Shown in pieces: positions 24,859 through 33,000 of a stretch of DNA of 34,886 bases. Where the stretch lies: positions 1 to 34,886 of the forward strand of contig CAMHUC010000038.1 in the NCBI GenBank assembly GCA_946188155.1, in the 5' to 3' direction. The DNA comes from an uncultured bacterium (lineage in GTDB: Bacteria > Bacteroidota > Bacteroidia > Bacteroidales > Bacteroidaceae). Position 1 is the first letter of the stretch. The number at the start of each line of letters is the position of its first letter. The notes beneath the pieces were generated by a model. The model was given only the letters and a program-made list of their open reading frames with translations, was not told where the DNA came from and searched no databases. The position numbers and the translations under genes were made by a program.

Positions 24859-26559
24859 AAAACAAATATAAAGCTATTTCTCGCAGCCGGCCTGGTGGCA
24901 ATGACTACCGGCTGTACCAACCTGGATGTGACTCCAGAAGCTCAGTGGACGGAATATCCTACAGGCGATGCGGCCATTGAGGCACAGATGGCCGACGTCT
25001 ACTTCCACCTGCGCGGCACACTCGGCCGGCGATACATGGAGGCACAGGCCCTGTCGTCGGACGAGTGGATAGGCATCAGCTTCGACGGCGACTATGCCGA
25101 CGGCGGCATCTACGCCCAGTGCTCGCTCCACAACTTCGACCCCTCCAGTGCCAGCACCGGCTGGTACGACGACGTGACGGCAGGCATCACCAAGGCCAAC
25201 CGCGTCATCCTCAACATGGGTGGCGATGAGGCCGACCCGTCCTCCATCGCACCGGCCCGCTTCATGCGTGCCTACTACACCTGGATCATCATGGACAGCT
25301 TCGGCGACGCACCTATCCTCGACCACCTGGCTGCCGACGGCGAGCAGATTGACCGCTCGCCCCGCGCCGACGTGGCACGTTGGATTGAGAGCGAGCTGAA
25401 GGCCATCATACCCGTGCTGACATCCACCGTGGGCATCAGCACATACGGCAAACCGACGCGCTACGCCGCCGAGGCACTGCTCGCCAAGCTCTACATCAAC
25501 TGGCCCGTCTATACCGCTGCCAGCGTGACGGCCTACGATGCCGCCGGCTACAGCAACGAGCACATCAACGACGTGGTGACCCTCTGCGACGACATCATCC
25601 AGAGCGGGCAGTTCAGCCTCTCAGAGGGCGCCAGTGGCTACCGCTCGAAGTTCTGGCCCAACAACGGCTACCAGATCAAGGACTTCATCTATGCCATGCC
25701 CTTCGACGCCATCACCGCACAGGGATTCCAGTACTGCCGTCCGCGCATCTGGCGACAGGGACGTAACGACGGCGACGGAGGCCCCGGCTACTTCGGCTCC
25801 GACATCGGCAACTCCACCGGTGGTAACTTCTCCATCTGCCCCGAGTTCGCCGACAAGCTGATGGCCCTGGAGACCGACGACCGCCAGGAGAACATCCTCG
25901 CCGGACAAATCTACATGTTCGACGCCACCAGCTATGCCAAGACCTCCACACCTTATAAATATAAGGGACAGGAGATAGCCCTCGACAAGACCATCCGGCT
26001 GAAGTACACCGATGCCAACAACGAGGCCCACTACATCGAGTATGAGGATGGCATCAAGAACCCCAGCCTCTATCCTGCCGACTGCGCCATGCTCAACACC
26101 GGTAAGGACGTCAAGGGATGGAGCCAGGGCTACAAGTCGGTGAAGTACTTCGTCATACGCGAGGACTTCATCAACGGCCGTAACCAGTCGAACGACCTAC
26201 CCATCTTCCGCTATGCCGACATCCTGCTGACCAAGGCCGAGGCCATCGCACGAGGGGCCAGCGCCACCAACGGGCAGACGGCCCAGAGCCTGCTGAACGA
26301 AATCCGCGCATACGCCAACGCACCGCAGATAGCAGGCACGCCCTCATTAGAGGACATCTACGACGAGCGCGGACGCGAGCTTTTCGACGAGAACTGGCGC
26401 CGCAACGACATGATCCGCTTCGGACACTTCGAGGATGAGTACGGCTTCCACCGCCGCGGATTCCCCACGGCCCGCTTCGACAAGGAGTGCCGCGTGTTCC
26501 CCATCCCGCAGGGCACGCTTAACACCAATACCAACTGGAAGCAGAACGCTGGGTATTGA
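24856..26559 (+). CDS. SusD/RagB-family starch-binding-like lipoprotein
   Basis: This 567-residue protein begins with a lipoprotein signal peptide whose lipid-attachment Cys is residue 20 ('M-T-T-G-C-T-N'). It continues with the SusD-type helical (TPR-like) fold: 'R-A-Y-Y-T-W-I-I-M-D-S-F-G-D-A-P-I' and later 'F-R-Y-A-D-I-L-L-T-K-A-E-A-I-A-R-G', then 'I-Y-D-E-R-G-R-E-L-F-D-E-N-W-R-R-N-D-M-I-R-F-G' and a C-terminal 'V-F-P-I-P' with 'N-T-N-T-N-W-K-Q-N-A-G-Y', all family-typical. It caps the SusC barrel on the cell surface and binds the glycan. The start codon sits at the end of a heptad array. It is the last gene of the GH28-SusC-SusD operon. Substrate is inferred only from GH28. Confidence 0.94.
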   Translation: MKTNIKLFLAAGLVAMTTGCTNLDVTPEAQWTEYPTGDAAIEAQMADVYFHLRGTLGRRYMEAQALSSDEWIGISFDGDYADGGIYAQCSLHNFDPSSASTGWYDDVTAGITKANRVILNMGGDEADPSSIAPARFMRAYYTWIIMDSFGDAPILDHLAADGEQIDRSPRADVARWIESELKAIIPVLTSTVGISTYGKPTRYAAEALLAKLYINWPVYTAASVTAYDAAGYSNEHINDVVTLCDDIIQSGQFSLSEGASGYRSKFWPNNGYQIKDFIYAMPFDAITAQGFQYCRPRIWRQGRNDGDGGPGYFGSDIGNSTGGNFSICPEFADKLMALETDDRQENILAGQIYMFDATSYAKTSTPYKYKGQEIALDKTIRLKYTDANNEAHYIEYEDGIKNPSLYPADCAMLNTGKDVKGWSQGYKSVKYFVIREDFINGRNQSNDLPIFRYADILLTKAEAIARGASATNGQTAQSLLNEIRAYANAPQIAGTPSLEDIYDERGRELFDENWRRNDMIRFGHFEDEYGFHRRGFPTARFDKECRVFPIPQGTLNTNTNWKQNAGY

Positions 26560-26562
26560 TTA

Positions 26563-26663
26563 AGTGAAAAGTGAAGAGTGAAGAATTTGCTGCTGCCGAA
26601 GTTGGGAGGGCGACAGCAAATTCTTCACTCTTCATTCTTCATTGTTCACTCTTCACTTTTCAC
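26563..26663. terminator. bidirectional terminator-like inverted repeat made of GTGAAGA heptads
   Basis: The arms TGAAGAGTG...TTTGCTG (26572-26592) and its exact complement (26614-26634) give a 21-bp perfect stem with a 21-nt loop. Outside them, further GTGAAAA/GTGAAGA units on the left and their complements on the right (to about 26663) extend the symmetry loosely. The element lies between the SusD stop and the convergent queC, whose stop codon (26660-26662) lies within its right edge. A transcriptional terminator for both genes is likely; the repetitive make-up is unusual. Confidence 0.75.
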
Positions 26664-27313
26664 TCGTATTCCGTCGGATCATCGATGCCGGCCTCGGCCA
26701 GGGCCTCGCGCCGCTCTACGCAGGTGCCGCAGCGGCCACAGTGCTTCTCACCGCCACGGTAGCACGACCAGGTCTCAGCATAGTTGATACCCAACTCTTT
26801 GCCCCGTGCCGCTATCTGGCCCTTCGTCATATTGCAGTAGGGCGAAAGCAGGCGGACACCATTGAACGTGCCGGCATGAGCCGCAGCGTCGAAGGCCTCG
26901 ACAAACTCCGGGCGGCAGTCGGGGTAGATGGTGTGGTCGCCCCCATGGTTGGCCATCATCACGTATTGCAGGTCGCGGCTCTCGGCCATGCCCGTGGCGA
27001 TGGCCAGCATGATGCCGTTGCGGAAGGGCACCACCGTCGACTTCATGTTGCTGTCGGCATAGTGGCCATCGGGGATGGCATCGTCGCCAGCGAGCAGCGA
27101 GCTGCGGAAATACTGCGACATGAAGTCGAGCGGAATCACTACGTGGCTGATGCCAAGCCGCTCACAGTGCCGCCGGGCAAAAGGTATCTCACGCGCGTTA
27201 TGGTTCGAACCGTAGTCGAACGAGATGGCCAGGGCGATGCGCTCCTGGTAGTCGTAGAGCAGCGTCGTCGAGTCCATGCCGCCGCTCAGTATAAGTATTG
27301 TATCCTTCATCAT
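26660..27313 (-). CDS. queC: 7-cyano-7-deazaguanine synthase
   Basis: This 217-residue protein has the ATP-pyrophosphatase loop 'S-G-G-M-D-S-T-T' (10-17) and a C-terminal Cys set at 184, 192, 195 and 198 ('C-G-R-C-G-T-C') that binds zinc. QueC converts 7-carboxy-7-deazaguanine to preQ0 with ammonia and ATP, the precursor of queuosine in tRNA. The enzyme has normal length. Most QueC proteins have Gly-Gln-Asp or Gly-Met-Asp in the loop, so Met13 is not odd. queD, queE and queF are not in the window. It is transcribed leftward from a -7 box at 27361-27368 and converges on the SusD gene. A role in DNA modification, as in dpd islands, is possible but nothing here demands it. Either of two adjacent ATGs (27313, 27310) could be the start. 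Confidence 0.92.
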   Translation of the reverse strand: MMKDTILILSGGMDSTTLLYDYQERIALAISFDYGSNHNAREIPFARRHCERLGISHVVIPLDFMSQYFRSSLLAGDDAIPDGHYADSNMKSTVVPFRNGIMLAIATGMAESRDLQYVMMANHGGDHTIYPDCRPEFVEAFDAAAHAGTFNGVRLLSPYCNMTKGQIAARGKELGINYAETWSCYRGGEKHCGRCGTCVERREALAEAGIDDPTEYE

Positions 27314-27360
27314 ATCATTGTTTGATTCCGATTGATCATGTCTATATTACAAACTTGCTG

Positions 27361-27405
27361 CAAAGTTAGTCAATTCTGGTAAATTCAGACCAAATTTGAC
27401 TAACT
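27361..27405 (-). promoter_or_regulatory. queC promoter with inverted repeat
   Basis: The minus strand has TAACTTTG at 27368-27361, a good -7 box, about 47 bases upstream of the queC start. A 10-bp inverted repeat, AGTTAGTCAA (27364-27373) and TTGACTAACT (27396-27405), overlaps the box and reaches upstream. It could be an operator or only a hairpin in the DNA. Confidence 0.5.
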
Positions 27406-28073
27406 TTTGGCGAGTTTTTATAATAATTAGCAAAACGATGAGCCACTTTATACAAGCGTAATGGTAAGGCTTTCTGCTTTGAGATGGCGACTGCATGAAA
27501 TTTCTGACATCACTCTTGCCACTATGCCAAACATATTGACTATCAGTCATTTAGCCGTTGCAACGGTAGTGGCAAGAGTGGCAAGAGAAACGGTGTTGTT
27601 GCCACTGCTTAACGTGCTGATAGTCAGCACGTAGCGCGCGTAGTGGCAACAGTGGCAAGAAAAACCGTGCAAACAGTTTTCAGACGGGTACTGCATCAGC
27701 ATCGCCGACCGTCACCTATGATCAGTCCACCCGTTGGACTGTCTGAATACTCAAGCATCCAAGCTGGTCCAAGCGGTGGAACTGTCAGAAAGCGGTTACA
27801 ATATAACGAATCCACTTCTGATAATATTCTGTGATTTTCGGAAAAAATAAGGGCGAGTGAGAAATTTTCCGTAACTTTGTAAGATTTCGCAGGATTGCTT
27901 TGTATAAAGGCGATGCAGAGGATTGAGAAATTTCCGAGTTACGATTTAGAGACCGTTCTGTTTCTGCGAATATCAAGGTTGTTGGGAATGATGAGGCTAT
28001 TACGAGTGAGATCGCGTAACTCGTTGATATTGCGCCTATTTACAGTCATTTGCGCTTATGATATTCTTTCGGA
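27406..28073. other. gene-poor stretch at the edge of the integrase remnants
   Basis: I find no convincing gene in these 668 bases. They hold the palindromic repeats annotated separately, a 7-bp hairpin CAGTCCA...TGGACTG near 27723-27741, and a TAACTTTG box at 27872-27879 on the plus strand that may be an old promoter for the integrase. A short plus-strand frame at 27895-28089 looks like chance or decayed coding sequence. The area is probably the eroded end of a mobile element. Confidence 0.5.
27511..27669. repeat. palindrome-plus-direct-repeat units
   Basis: Two related units are visible. The first is a palindrome TGACTATCAGTCA (27537-27549), a second palindrome CCGTTGCAACGG (27555-27566), and then a 28-nt repeat at 27568-27595 beginning AGTGGCAAGAGTGGCAAG. 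The second unit has palindrome GTGCTGATAGTCAGCAC (27614-27630) and the 28-nt repeat at 27642-27669 with three differences. A third, inverted piece CACTCTTGCCACT lies at 27511-27523. The layout resembles iterons or a protein-binding site array of a mobile element. Confidence 0.75.
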
Positions 28074-29198
28074 TTGGAAAGAATGTTGAGCCTGTTCCGT
28101 TACCTAAGTGTTACCTTGGTTACCGCGTTTGGTAACTGGGACTCGAGCTCTGCTCGCTTCGCTTGTCGAAGAACACTTGGTGAAAACGTGGAAGTCTGTA
28201 CAAGAATTCCAACGACTCGGAAAAACATACATATTCAGGCATATTTTGCACATCAGGGGACGCTCCTTCAAGTATTCGACATTCTGTTGGAAGATACGAA
28301 AAACCGTGTAGGCATAGACAGGACTCCTGCTACCTGTATCTGGCAGGTAAAAGACTCGCTTGCAGAATTCATCCCTGCAACATATGGAGTCAGAGACATG
28401 GCTTTCGGGCAAATGACCAACCAGTTCATCAGTGACTACGAGCATTTCCTGATCGTCAGGCAAGGCAAAAAGACAGCGACAGCACACAAGTATTTCACCT
28501 ATCTGAAGCAGGCTTGCCACAGGGCTTATAAGGACGGACTGACAGACAAGTACCTTTTTGCACGTTACAAGGAACCGACCATACCGAAGAGGTCGCCACG
28601 AACCATTACACCAGAGAACTTCCAACGGATAGTCAGCCTGCAAATCCCATCAGATAAGCCTTCACTCATTATTGCACGTGACTTGTTGCTGATAGCCTGC
28701 TACACAGGTATGGCTTATATTGATGCCGTATCAGTCACACAAGATAACCTGTCATACGATGAGCAAGGGAGCCTGTGGCTGAAATACAAGCGCAAAAAGA
28801 CAGGGGTACAGGCTGTCGTGAAACTGATACCAGAAGCCATTGAACTGTTCGACAAATATAAGGACGCTGGTCTACCAACGCTGATGCCCCGCCAGAACTA
28901 TGCCTTCCTATTGAAGAACTTGAAGAAGATAGCGGAAATGGCAGGTTGCACACGGTCAATCAGCCACCACTAGGGAAGGCACTACTACGCCTCAATCCTT
29001 ACACTATCCAATGACGTGCCGATAGATGTCATCAGCAAGATGCTTGGTCATACCAGTGTAAGGATGACACAAGTCTATGCAATGGTGACACAGGACAAAC
29101 TCTTTGAGGAAGCCGACAAATTCATTGAAGCAACCAAGGACTTTGTACTAGTGCTCAATGCTAACAGCAAGGAAATCGTAAACAAGCAAAGACAATAA
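28074..29198 (+). pseudogene. tyrosine recombinase/integrase, broken
   Basis: The frame encodes a Bacteroidota phage/transposon-type tyrosine recombinase. 'T-L-L-Q-V-F' at about residue 60 starts the recognisable core-binding domain, followed by the catalytic domain with 'A-C-Y-T-G-M-A-Y-I-D' and the C-terminal 'G-R-H-Y-Y-A-S' and 'L-G-H-T-S-V-R-M-T-Q-V-Y-A', where Tyr is the expected nucleophile. An in-frame TAG at 28971-28973 splits it just before the Gly-Arg-His box; the frame then runs on to 29198. The usual N-terminal arm-binding domain is missing, replaced by unrelated sequence that includes a small hairpin GTTACC...GGTAAC (28116-28133). The gene is therefore a 5'-truncated, stop-interrupted remnant. 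It is followed 12 bases later by the start of a second integrase, as in the tandem integrases of Bacteroidota integrative elements. Confidence 0.82.
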
Positions 29199-29210
29199 AA
29201 TATAGCAATC

Positions 29211-29483
29211 ATGAACAGAAGTACATTCAGACTAATGCCCTATATCAACAGGGCAAAGACAAGGGCAGACGGCACAACTTCCGTATTGCTCAGAATCACC
29301 ATTGACGGCAAGAAGACCGTCATGACGACGGATTTCATTTGTCGTCCCGAACTATGGGATGCCAAACAGGGTAAAATCATATCCCCTACAAAGGATGCTA
29401 GTGCCTTTCGGGAGTTTATCAAGAAAGCATGTGTACAATATGGAAATTATTATCCGTCTAACATATTCAGTTTCGTATGGTAG
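29211..29483 (+). pseudogene. N-terminal fragment of a second tyrosine recombinase
   Basis: About the first 60-70 residues match the arm-DNA-binding domain of Bacteroidota integrases: 'M-P-Y-I-N-R-A-K', 'D-G-T-T-S-V-L-L-R-I-T-I-D-G-K-K' and 'T-D-F-I-C-R-P-E-L-W-D-A-K-Q-G-K-I'. After about residue 72 the sequence no longer looks like an integrase and a TAG follows at 29481-29483. The core-binding and catalytic domains are absent. It is a truncated relic of an integrase that once lay in tandem with the one at 28074-29198, probably cut by a deletion or insertion. Confidence 0.75.
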
Positions 29484-29687
29484 GCAACCGCTCGGCCATT
29501 GGACGCTTTGCTTGTAAAGAACTACAATCAGACTCTAAAAGAACTGAAAAGCCACTTCTCTGAACGAAGAACAATGGCACTTGTATGTAAGTTGGAGAAA
29601 TACATGATGCAGTTAGTGCAGATTATGCATAAAGTCGTAGAACTAACAATTAGGTATGAAAAACATCGAATTGGCAAGGATAATTGA
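29484..29687 (+). pseudogene. unassigned open remnant downstream of the integrase fragment
   Basis: This stretch is in the same frame as the integrase fragment, directly after its TAG, and stays open for about 67 codons. It encodes a helical, basic sequence ('N-Y-N-Q-T-L-K-E-L-K', 'R-R-T-M-A-L-V-C-K-L-E-K-Y-M-M-Q-L'). The last part faintly recalls the end of IS110-type transposases, but the match is too weak to name. It is most likely the tail of a decayed transposase or other mobile gene that interrupted the integrase. Only a TTG start is available, so translation is doubtful. Confidence 0.35.
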
Positions 29688-29760
29688 ATTTAAACACATT
29701 TTTTCAACTTAAAATTACCTCTTTTTTGCTTAATATACATTGAGTATGGAAATTTTTGTG

Positions 29761-29768
29761 TAAATTTG
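29761..29768 (+). promoter_or_regulatory. -7 box of the XRE-helicase-methyltransferase operon
   Basis: TAAATTTG matches TAnnTTTG, with TTG about 18 bases upstream. It lies 20 bases before the ATG at 29789 and downstream of the alternative TTG start at 29756. That supports the ATG as the start of the regulator. Confidence 0.6.
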
Positions 29769-29788
29769 TAGCCAAATATAGTTATAGA

Positions 29789-29998
29789 ATGGAACGTAAA
29801 CGAATTAACCGCCTGAAGGTGGTACTTGCAGAGAAGGGAATGACCAACAAGCAATTGTCGGAAATCCTAGATAAAGATCCTGCTGTCATATCAAAATGGG
29901 TGACTAATGCCGCCCAGCCCAATGTGGAAATGTTCATCCAGTTATCAAAGATATTGGGTGTGAGTGTAGATGATCTACTTTGGACAGAAGAAGCATAG
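29789..29998 (+). CDS. small XRE-family helix-turn-helix regulator
   Basis: With the ATG at 29789 the protein has 69 residues and is essentially one HTH_3/Cro-type domain. 'L-K-V-V-L-A-E-K-G-M-T-N-K-Q-L-S-E-I-L-D-K-D-P-A-V-I-S-K-W' holds the helix-turn-helix, and 'L-G-V-S-V-D-D-L-L-W' is the usual end of the fold. An upstream TTG at 29756 would add 11 residues, but the promoter box lies between the two starts. The gene is followed after 12 bases by the PLD-SNF2 helicase gene, which suggests that the protein controls the expression of the defence operon, probably by binding near its own promoter. Small regulators of this type often delay expression of restriction genes after entry into a new host; that role is inferred here. 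Confidence 0.82.
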   Translation: MERKRINRLKVVLAEKGMTNKQLSEILDKDPAVISKWVTNAAQPNVEMFIQLSKILGVSVDDLLWTEEA

Positions 29999-30010
29999 TT
30001 TTTTAGTATT

Positions 30011-33000
30011 ATGGCAAGAATCTACGATAATATAGAAACCAAATTCGCAGAAGGACTACAGAGCATCATTACTAATGTAGGTGTAAAGCGTGTGGACTTT
30101 TGCGTCGGCTATTTTAATCTGCGAGGATGGAATCTCGTAGTAGAACAGATAGATACCCTTACGGGCGATTATGTCTATGAAAACGACAAACGCATTTTTC
30201 GCAAATGTCGTTTGTTGATAGGTATGCATCGGCCTGCAGAAGAATTGATTCGACAACTCTATACAGAACAGGTCTTACCTGATGCCAACTATGTCAGTCA
30301 GTGCAAACTGGAGATTGCCCGCGACTTCAAGCGTCAACTCCAATTGGGCCTGCCCACTAAACAAGACGAGTTTACCCTTCGTCGTCTCTCGGCACAGATG
30401 AAAGACGAGAAGGTTTGTGTGAAGTTGTATCTACGCGAACCACTTCACGCCAAGTTATACCTTGCCCATCGTCCTGATGACAACTTCAATAAGATTCAGG
30501 CTATTATGGGTAGCAGCAATCTTACTTATTCGGGATTGACCAAGCAAGGAGAACTGAATGCCGAATTTGGCGACAGTGATAGCGCTGAAAAACTATCCCG
30601 TTGGTTCGATGACCGTTGGGAAGACAAGTTCTGCCTCGACATTACCAAAGAACTGATAGAGATTATTGACAATAGTTGGGCAGGAGAAAAGGAAATACCA
30701 CCTTATTATATATATTTGAAGACAGCATACCATCTGAGTGAGGAAGCCCGTACTGGCATCAAGGAGTTTACCATCCCACCAGAATTCAAGAGCAGCCTTT
30801 TCGATTTCCAACAGACGGCAGTCAAGATTGCTGCCCGTCATCTGAACAACGAGAAGCGTGGTGGTGCTATGATTGGCGACGTAGTGGGATTAGGAAAGAC
30901 TATCACAGCCTGTGCCATTGCCAAGATGTATGAGAACACCTTTGGCAGCAATACACTGATTATCTGTCCTGCCAATCTGCAAGATATGTGGGCAAAGTAT
31001 CGCAGGCAATATGACCTAAAGGCCGACATCATGTCGATGGCAAAGCCTATTGATGTAGATAATGCAAGATACTACAAACTGATTATTGTCGATGAAAGTC
31101 ACAACCTTCGCAATAGTCAGGGCACACGCTATCGCAACATCCGAGACCTTATTCAGAAGCAGGATTGTAAAGTGCTGTTGCTGACGGCTACACCCTTTAA
31201 CAAGCAATACAAGGACTTGAGCAGCCAACTGCGCCTGTTCGTAGATGATGACACCGATTTGGGCATTCGTCCCGAAGCCTACATCCGCGAGATTGGCGGT
31301 GAGCGTAAGTTTGCCGAGAAGCATGAGGACTTCATCAGGAGTATCAAGGCTTTTGAGCGCAGTGAGTGTCAGGAGGACTGGCAGGAACTGATGAAACTTT
31401 TCCTGGTTCGCCGTACCCGTACCTTCATCAAAGACAACTATGCCAAGACCGACCCCAAGAACGGGCGTAAGTATCTGGAGTTTAAGGACGGGCACAAATC
31501 CTATTTCCCTGACCGCGTGCCAAAGGCCGTGAAGTTCACTACGGTTGATGGCGACCAATATAGCCGTCTCTACTCTGTGCAGATGATAGGTCTGATGGAA
31601 AGTCTGAAGCTGCCCCGCTACGGACTGATTCATTATTTGGACGAGAAGAAGGCAGAGGATGCTTCCAAATATGAGAGTGACCTGATTGCCAATCTCTCCC
31701 GTGCCGGTGAGCGTATGATGGGCTTCTGCAAAAGCACTTTCTTCAAGCGTATTGACAGTAGTGGTTTTTCTTTCCTGCTGACACTGTATCGTCACATTTT
31801 GCGCAATGCCGTGTTTATCTATGCCATTGACAACAAACTCAAACTGCCTATCAGCGACGAGAACACCTTCCCCGAAGACTTCATCGACGATGCCGACATC
31901 AACGACATTTTTTCTAATGATGACGAACAGGAGGAAGAGGCATCCGGCGACAATCTCATACAGGTTCCCAACGACATGGCCGTCTATATGAAGAAAGCCG
32001 AGGAGTATTACAATGGTTTGATAGGCAAGAACAATGTGCAGTGGATAGGCGCCAAATACTTTAAGCGCACTTTGAAACAGCAGTTGAAGAAGGACTGTGA
32101 GCAGTTGATAGCCATGATCAACCTCTGCGAAGCCTGGAACCCGCAGACTGACCAGAAACTCAACGAACTGCAAGAACTGCTCTGTGCGAAGCACCCAAGC
32201 GACAAAGTCATTGTGTTCACCCAGTACTCAGACACTGCCAACTACATATATCACCAGTTGAAAAAGCGAGGCATACAGCATATAGACAAGGCAACGGGCG
32301 GCAGCAAGAATCCAACGGCAATAGTTGAACGCTTCTCGCCACTGAGCAATCAAGCGGATGTCTCTGCAGAAAATGAACTGCGGGTGCTCATTGCAACCGA
32401 TGTGCTCAGTGAAGGTCAGAATTTGCAGGATGCGCATGTCATCGTGAACTACGACCTGCCTTGGGCCATCATCCGCCTCATTCAGCGTGCCGGACGTGTG
32501 GACCGTATCGACCAAAGTTCAGAGCAAATCTATTGCTATTCGTTTTTCCCTGCCAATAAAGTGGAAGAGATAATACATTTGCGAACCCGCCTGAATGCCC
32601 GTATCAACGAGAATGCTGGCATTGTGGGCAGCGACGAAGTGTTCTTTGAGGGCAACGAGCAGAACCTCCGCGATATGTATAACGAGAAGAGCGGCAGTCT
32701 GGATGAAGACGAGGACGATGTGGACGTGGACCTCGGCTCGCAGGCTTTCCAAATCTGGAAGAACGCCACCGATGCCAACCCTGAGTTGAAACGCATTATC
32801 CCAGAGATACCCAATATTGCTTATTCCACCAAACAGGCTCATAGTGCCATCGAGGATGGTGTTATCACGTATGCCCGAACCTATAATGACTTCGACGTGC
32901 TGACATGGTTCAACTCTAAAGGTGAGATTGTCAGCCAGTCGCAGAAGCGCATTCTTCAGGCTATGGCCTGCTCGCTCAACGAACCGAGACTGGAGCCGCA

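Noticed and set aside
27180..27230. tRNA-like GGTTCGAACC sequence
   Set aside because: It lies inside the queC coding sequence and no acceptor or anticodon arm can be drawn around it.
26660..27313. queC as part of a 7-deazaguanine DNA-modification (dpd) island
   Set aside because: No dpdA or other dpd gene is visible, and the gene has its own promoter and normal length. Housekeeping queuosine synthesis is the simpler reading.
31016..32194. 392-codon minus-strand frame opposite the second helicase
   Set aside because: The plus strand holds the helicase motifs at these positions. The opposite frame has no recognisable domain.
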